Shown here piece after piece: positions 7,705 to 11,122 of a stretch of 11,122 nt of DNA. A model generated the notes under the pieces. The model did not search any database and had not been told where the DNA came from. It was given only the letters and a program-made list of their open reading frames with translations. The translations under genes were made by a program, and so were the position numbers. Source of the DNA: Gemmatimonadaceae bacterium (GTDB lineage: Bacteria > Gemmatimonadota > Gemmatimonadetes > Gemmatimonadales > Gemmatimonadaceae); the NCBI GenBank assembly GCA_025453855.1, contig JALOPO010000095.1, positions 1-11,122 of the forward strand. Direction: 5' to 3'. The stretch's first letter is position 1. Every line of letters begins with the position of its first letter.

Positions 7705-9340
7705 CAGGTCGTCGCCGCGACGGGTCGGCCTCGGCGCTGTCGGCCTTCTGGCGCGCGCGGAAGGCGTCGACGCGCGCCTTCTGCGCCTTGCTCATCGGCG
7801 CCGTCGTGTCGGGGCGCTCGATGAGGATCGAGTCCTCCCACTGCAGGAAGCGCGACCGCCAGCTCGGCTTCACGAGGCTCGTGCGCTCGCCGGTGGCCAT
7901 GTTCAGCCGCCCGATGTTCCCGCCCTGGCTCTCGCTGTAGACGATGTCCGGGTCGGTGGGATCCTGCGCCGTGTAGAAGCCGTCGCCGCCCGAGATGTAG
8001 CGCCACGCCTCGTTGCCGATCGGGCCGCGCACCTTGCGGCTCGGTCCGCACCACGAGCCGTTGTCTTGCAGCCCGCCGCAGACGTTGTACGGCTGTGCCA
8101 TGTCGAACGAGATGGCGTAGAACTGGCCGATGTTGATGATGTTCAGGACGTCGTAGTTCCCGCCCCGGTCCCACGTCTGCGCCACGCCGCCGTCGTTGCC
8201 GACGATGAAGTGCTCGGGATCGTTCGGGTCGATCCACATCGCGTGATGGTCGACGTGGATGCCGACCGTCGCGTCGCGCGCCGTCTTGCCGCCGTCATCG
8301 GAGAACTTCACCGGCGTCGACGACCAGTAGACGCGCTCCGGGTTCTTCGGGTCGACGCGCACCTGCGAGTAGTAGAAGGGGCGCACGTTCTCCCCGTTGC
8401 GCTTCTCCCACGTCTTCCCGCCGTCGGCCGAGCGATAGAGACCGCTCGGCCGCACCTGCGCCTTCTTCCCCTTCTCCGGCTTCGCGTTCGGCATCGTGTC
8501 CGCCTCGACCATGAGGTACATGACCTCCGGGTTCGAGCGCGCGATCGCGATCTCGACGCGGCCGAGCGTGCTCTCGGGGAGCCCGCCGCCCTTGACCTGC
8601 GTCCACGTGGCGCCGGCGTCGGTGCTCTTCCAGAGCGCCGAGCCCGGGCCGCCCGACTGCAGGAAGTACGGGCCGCGCTGCCGCTCGTAGCTCGACGCCC
8701 AGATCACGTCCGGGTTGCGCGGGTCGAGCTGCACGTCGATGAAGCCCGCCTTCTCGCTGATGAACTTCGCGATCGACCACGTCTTGCCGCCGTCCACCGA
8801 CTTGTAGAGCCCGCGCTCCTTGCTCGGCCGCCACGCCGAACCGAGGACCGCCATGTAGACGATGTTCGGGTTGGTCGGATGCACCTGGATGCGGCCGATG
8901 TGCTCCGTCTCGCGCAGGCCGAGGAAGCTCCACGTCTTCCCGCCGTCGGTGCTCTTGTAGACGCCGCAGCCGGGCGAGATCGAGTTGCGCGAGTTCTGCT
9001 CGCCGGTGCCGGCGTAGATGACGTTCGTGTCCGAGGGCGCGATCGCGAGGTCACCCATCGCGACGCAGCGCTCGTTCTCGAAGATCGGCTTGAACGTCGT
9101 GCCGGCGTTGGTCGTCTTCCAGATGCCGCCGCCGGCGGTGGCGACGTAGAACGTCTTGGACGGCGACGGGATGCCCTCGACGTCGGTGACGCGGCCGCCC
9201 ATGTTCGCCGGGCCGATCGCGCGCCAGCGCAGGCCGGCGATCGTCAGGGAGTCGAGGGCGGCCGCCGGCGACGGGGCCTGCGCACCGAGGGCCGGCCCCA
9301 CGAGGGCCCCCAGCGCGACGAGGGGACGCACGAATCGCAT
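7535..9340 (-). CDS. N-terminal part of the split VPS10/BNR-propeller protein
   Basis: The 601-residue frame has authentic-looking sequence for residues 1 to about 541; the last 60 (RRRPDGDLARPVERRPG...) are out-of-frame translation ending at a chance stop. Residues 1-20 form a signal peptide (MRFVRPLVALGALVGPALGA/QA). Asp-box repeats follow: TTNAGTTF (76-83), STDGGKTW (130-137), SVDGGKTW (181-188), STDAGATW (239-246), SADGGKTW (304-311) and a degenerate SDDGGKTA (347-354). GGLQDNGSWCGPS (422-434) and ISGGDGFY (449-456) are typical of the VPS10/sortilin-like propeller family in bacteria. Function is uncertain: these proteins are often named glycosyl hydrolases from the fold alone. GGAG lies 4 bases before ATG 9340. 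It is the first gene after the repeat-rich gap at 9341-9686. Confidence 0.82.
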   Translation of the reverse strand: MRFVRPLVALGALVGPALGAQAPSPAAALDSLTIAGLRWRAIGPANMGGRVTDVEGIPSPSKTFYVATAGGGIWKTTNAGTTFKPIFENERCVAMGDLAIAPSDTNVIYAGTGEQNSRNSISPGCGVYKSTDGGKTWSFLGLRETEHIGRIQVHPTNPNIVYMAVLGSAWRPSKERGLYKSVDGGKTWSIAKFISEKAGFIDVQLDPRNPDVIWASSYERQRGPYFLQSGGPGSALWKSTDAGATWTQVKGGGLPESTLGRVEIAIARSNPEVMYLMVEADTMPNAKPEKGKKAQVRPSGLYRSADGGKTWEKRNGENVRPFYYSQVRVDPKNPERVYWSSTPVKFSDDGGKTARDATVGIHVDHHAMWIDPNDPEHFIVGNDGGVAQTWDRGGNYDVLNIINIGQFYAISFDMAQPYNVCGGLQDNGSWCGPSRKVRGPIGNEAWRYISGGDGFYTAQDPTDPDIVYSESQGGNIGRLNMATGERTSLVKPSWRSRFLQWEDSILIERPDTTAPMSKAQKARVDAFRARQKADSAEADPSRRRPDGDLARPVERRPGEAPHRAQGDGRHHPRPDRGRDLRHDHRAGRVAGEGRHAPGRHR

Positions 9341-9488
9341 GGCGCTCCAAGGGAGGGAGTGAGCAGCGGTCCCGGCAACGGGGAGAGCCGGGCTCCACGA
9401 CTACGCGGCGCGCACGGGTTTGGTTGGGGGGGCGCGGCGTCGTCGGGGGGATCCGCGCTGTGCCGGTGGGGCGCTCGGCAGGACTGTC

Positions 9489-9660
9489 GGGGCGCTGCGC
9501 GCCTGAACGGCTGGGGCGCTGCGCGCCGAGTTCCGGAGTTCGGGAGTTCTGGAGAACAGCAAGACCCGCTGGGGTGCTGCACTGTCCGGCAGTACTCCCG
9601 AACTCCGCAACTCCTGAACTCGGCGCGCAGCGCCCCAGCCGTTCCGGCGCGCAGCGCCCC
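9489..9660. repeat. Large inverted repeat, 66-bp arms with 40-base centre
   Basis: Arms 9489-9554 and 9595-9660 align end to end without gaps, and about 61 of 66 positions are complementary. The outer part of each arm has GGCGCTGCGCGCC units; the inner part has three 8-bp units (GAGTTCNG) plus GAG. The 40-base centre contains a small ACCC-GCTG-GGGT stem. It starts 27 bases past the CoA-transferase stop. On the minus strand it would fold into a very long hairpin and may end that transcript. No T-tract follows and no transposase is present. Confidence 0.88.
9528..9621. repeat. Mirrored 8-bp tandem repeats GAGTTCNG
   Basis: GAGTTCCG, GAGTTCGG and GAGTTCTG run from 9528 to 9551, followed by GAG. 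On the opposite strand, GAGTTCAG, GAGTTGCG and GAGTTCGG run from 9621 to 9598, again followed by GAG. Both arms keep three units, with changes mostly at the last two positions of a unit. Confidence 0.85.
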
Positions 9661-9693
9661 AGCCGCGAAGGCGCGCAGCGCCGAGCCTACACC
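9622..9693. repeat. 24-bp tandem repeat reaching into the CoA-transferase stop
   Basis: GGCGCGCAGCGCC occurs at 9622, 9646 and 9670, exactly 24 bases apart; the first two units continue with CCAGCCG. The reverse-complement core occurs at 9491 and 9515, also 24 apart, forming the left arm of the larger inverted repeat. Each core is itself a mini-hairpin (GGCGC-GCA-GCGCC). The third unit covers the CoA-transferase stop codon (9687-9689). Confidence 0.85.
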
Positions 9694-10979
9694 ATCGGCA
9701 CGACGCGCACGGCCCTGAACTCGCGCTCGAGCGCCGCCCGGTGATCGGGATGCGCGATCGCGATCAGCGCCTCCCCACGCTCGCGCAGCGTGAGCCCATG
9801 GAGATTCACGGCACCGTACTCGGTCACCACCCAGTGCACGTGCCCGCGCGTCGTCACCACACCGGCACCGGGCGTGAGCTCGGGGGCGATCCGCGACACG
9901 GTGCCCCCCTTCGCGGTGCTCGGCAACGCGATCACGGGGACGCCGCCCGGCGACCGCGCCGCGCCGCGGATGAAGTCCATCTGCCCGCCGATGCCGCTGA
10001 AGATCCGGTGGCCGATGGAATCGGCGCAGACCTGCCCGGTGAGGTCGACCTGAATCGCCGAGTTGATCGCCACCACGCGGGGATTGCGTGCGATCACCTG
10101 CGTGTCGTTGGTCCGGTCGGCGGGGAGGAACTCCACCAGCGGGTTGTCGTCGACGAAGTCGAAGAGCCGCTGCGACCCGGCGATGAAGCTCGTCACGGTG
10201 CGCCCGGGATGCACCGCCTTGAGCCGGTTGGTGACCACGCCCCCCTCGATGAGCGGGACGAGCCGGTCGCTGAACATCTCCGTGTGCACGCCCAGGTCGA
10301 CGCGATCGCCGAGTCGGCCGAGCACCGCCTCGGGGATCGCGCCGATCCCCATCTGCAGTGTGGCGCCGTCGGGGACGAGGCGTGCGACGTGCTCGCCGAT
10401 CAGCTCCTCCACGGGGCCCGGCGGATTCGGTGCATGCTCGTGCAGCGGGCGGTCGGTGACGATGTACGCATCCACGCGGTCGAGCGGCACCGCCGTCTGC
10501 CCGTGCGTGCGCGGCATGCGCAGGTTGATCTCGGCGATGACCATCGTCGCCGAGTCGACGGCGGCACGCGAACAGTCGACCGAGGTGCCGAGCGAACAGA
10601 GGCCGTGGCGATCAGGAGGCGAGAGCTGCACGATCGCCACGTCGAGCGGGACGCGTCGCGACGTGAAGAGGCGCGGGATATCGGAAAGGAAGACGGGGAT
10701 GAAGTCGGCCTCGCCGCGCTGCACGGCGGCCCGCACCGCCGCCCCCGTGAAGAGCGAGACCGAGCGGATCCCCGCGTGCCCGATCCACGGCGCGGGCCCC
10801 TCGGTGTGCATGTGGTAGAGGCGCACCCCCTCCAGGTCGCTGCGCTCGGCCATCGCCGCGAGCAGCGTGGTCGGCGTCGCCGCCGCCCCCTGCGCGAAGA
10901 CGCGCATTCCGCTCCGCACCGCCGCCACCGCATCGGCCGGCGCCACCGCGCGCGCGCGCCAGTCGGCAACCATCGTCAT
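9687..10979 (-). CDS. Acetyl-CoA hydrolase / 4-hydroxybutyrate CoA-transferase family protein
   Basis: This 430-residue cytoplasmic enzyme belongs to the class I CoA-transferases that move CoA between short acyl groups, often using acetyl-CoA as donor. Full family length is present. Key motifs are the oxyanion-loop MGIGAIPEAV (210-219), VHTEMFSDRLVPLIEGGVV (231-249) with the likely catalytic Glu234, and GIGGQMDF (329-336). The N-terminal half has VQLSPPDRHGLCSLG (117-131), also typical. Substrate (acetate, succinate, 4-hydroxybutyrate, butyrate or propionate) cannot be fixed from sequence. The start could be ATG 10979 or ATG 10973; GGAG ends 10 bases before 10979, favouring that one. The stop is TAG at 9687-9689, and a large inverted repeat follows. 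It has no obvious operon link to the downstream gene. Confidence 0.9.
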   Translation of the reverse strand: MTMVADWRARAVAPADAVAAVRSGMRVFAQGAAATPTTLLAAMAERSDLEGVRLYHMHTEGPAPWIGHAGIRSVSLFTGAAVRAAVQRGEADFIPVFLSDIPRLFTSRRVPLDVAIVQLSPPDRHGLCSLGTSVDCSRAAVDSATMVIAEINLRMPRTHGQTAVPLDRVDAYIVTDRPLHEHAPNPPGPVEELIGEHVARLVPDGATLQMGIGAIPEAVLGRLGDRVDLGVHTEMFSDRLVPLIEGGVVTNRLKAVHPGRTVTSFIAGSQRLFDFVDDNPLVEFLPADRTNDTQVIARNPRVVAINSAIQVDLTGQVCADSIGHRIFSGIGGQMDFIRGAARSPGGVPVIALPSTAKGGTVSRIAPELTPGAGVVTTRGHVHWVVTEYGAVNLHGLTLRERGEALIAIAHPDHRAALEREFRAVRVVPMV

Positions 10980-11122
10980 CGTCGTCGCTCTCCACCGCTC
11001 GGGATGTCGGCATCGTAACCGCCGCCACCACGCGCGCTCAGGCGGGCGATCCCTGATCCGCTGTCGGGCGGGTCGGCTGTCCGCTGTTCCACATCCGCTG
11101 GCAGCCGGCGAGTGGGATCGGG

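Larger units (their letters stand above)
6202..9340 (-). pseudogene. VPS10/sortilin-like BNR-propeller gene, split by a frame break
   Basis: Two reading frames (9340 to about 7718, and about 7722 to 6202) together encode one protein of the exported BNR-propeller family often labelled 'glycosyl hydrolase' or 'WD40/YVTN/BNR-like repeat' in Gemmatimonadota. The join, about 1045 residues, is near the usual size as I recall it. The break lies at about 7705-7740: frame one ends its family-like sequence at KADSAEADP, and frame two resumes at RRGDDLMVISPDLS. As recalled, relatives carry a blade of about 30 residues here (a WNW strand, then SPHNP, then KST), so a small frame-changing deletion is more likely than a single-base slip. 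Codon quality is good on both sides, so the break is recent or an assembly error. Confidence 0.72.
9341..9686. other. Repeat-rich intergenic region between the CoA-transferase and VPS10/BNR genes
   Basis: This 346-base gap has no supported gene. Most of it is the inverted repeat at 9489-9660, including its 24-bp and 8-bp sub-repeats. Nearer the VPS10/BNR start there is a weak inverted repeat (CCCGGC / GCCGGG, 9371-9392, 10-base loop) and the ribosome-binding site. No clear -35/-10 pair was found. Confidence 0.7.

Noticed and set aside
9555..9594. Possible tRNA or small RNA in the centre of the 66-bp inverted repeat
   Set aside because: Only 40 bases long with short stems; no tRNA arms or T-loop sequence.
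11057..11100. Three TCCGCTG copies near the right edge
   Set aside because: Spacing is irregular (23 and 14 bases) and the motif is short, so chance or coding bias is likely.
11038..11122. Possible 3' end of an upstream gene on the minus strand (28 codons ending at TGA 11040-11038)
   Set aside because: The stretch is short, has no recognisable motif, and several frames are open here; the edge prevents a decision.

Overview
The window is about 11 kb of very GC-rich bacterial chromosome. All five recognisable genes lie on the minus strand. The base composition, long Gly/Ala-rich exported proteins, a VPS10/BNR-propeller 'glycosyl hydrolase-like' protein and short GC-rich intergenic hairpins suggest Gemmatimonadota (Gemmatimonadetes). 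This is an inference, because no marker gene is present. The frames open on the plus strand over most of the window are antisense shadows produced by the GC-rich third codon positions. | Layout in transcription order, right to left: (1) a class I CoA-transferase of the acetyl-CoA hydrolase / 4-hydroxybutyrate CoA-transferase type (10979-9687); (2) a 346-base gap dominated by a 66-bp-arm inverted repeat built from 24-bp and 8-bp sub-repeats; (3) an exported VPS10/sortilin-like BNR-propeller protein (9340-6202) split into two frames near 7705-7740, apparently by a small internal deletion; (4) a GC hairpin, then a lipoprotein with a G8 domain and parallel beta-helix (5942-3540) that resembles the ectodomain of the animal hyaluronan-degrading proteins CEMIP/TMEM2 along its length; (5) a roughly 570-base gap with a 7-bp tandem repeat, a 154-bp near-palindrome, a promoter-like TTGACA/TAGGGT pair and two leader hairpins; (6) an MFS metabolite:H+ symporter (2971-1595); (7) an outer-membrane porin-like beta-barrel cut by the left edge (1446-1). 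| How the genes may work together: the porin and MFS symporter make a plausible outer- plus inner-membrane uptake pair for a small organic acid or zwitterion. The CoA-transferase could feed small organic acids into central metabolism, but it is separated by other genes. The G8/beta-helix lipoprotein is the most unusual item and may act on an extracellular polysaccharide. The BNR-propeller protein is probably inactive as sequenced. Each complete gene, counting the split gene once, is followed within about 30-80 bases by a strong hairpin without a T-tract, which suggests separate transcription units or 3'-end mRNA protection. I saw no tRNA, rRNA, CRISPR array or transposase.
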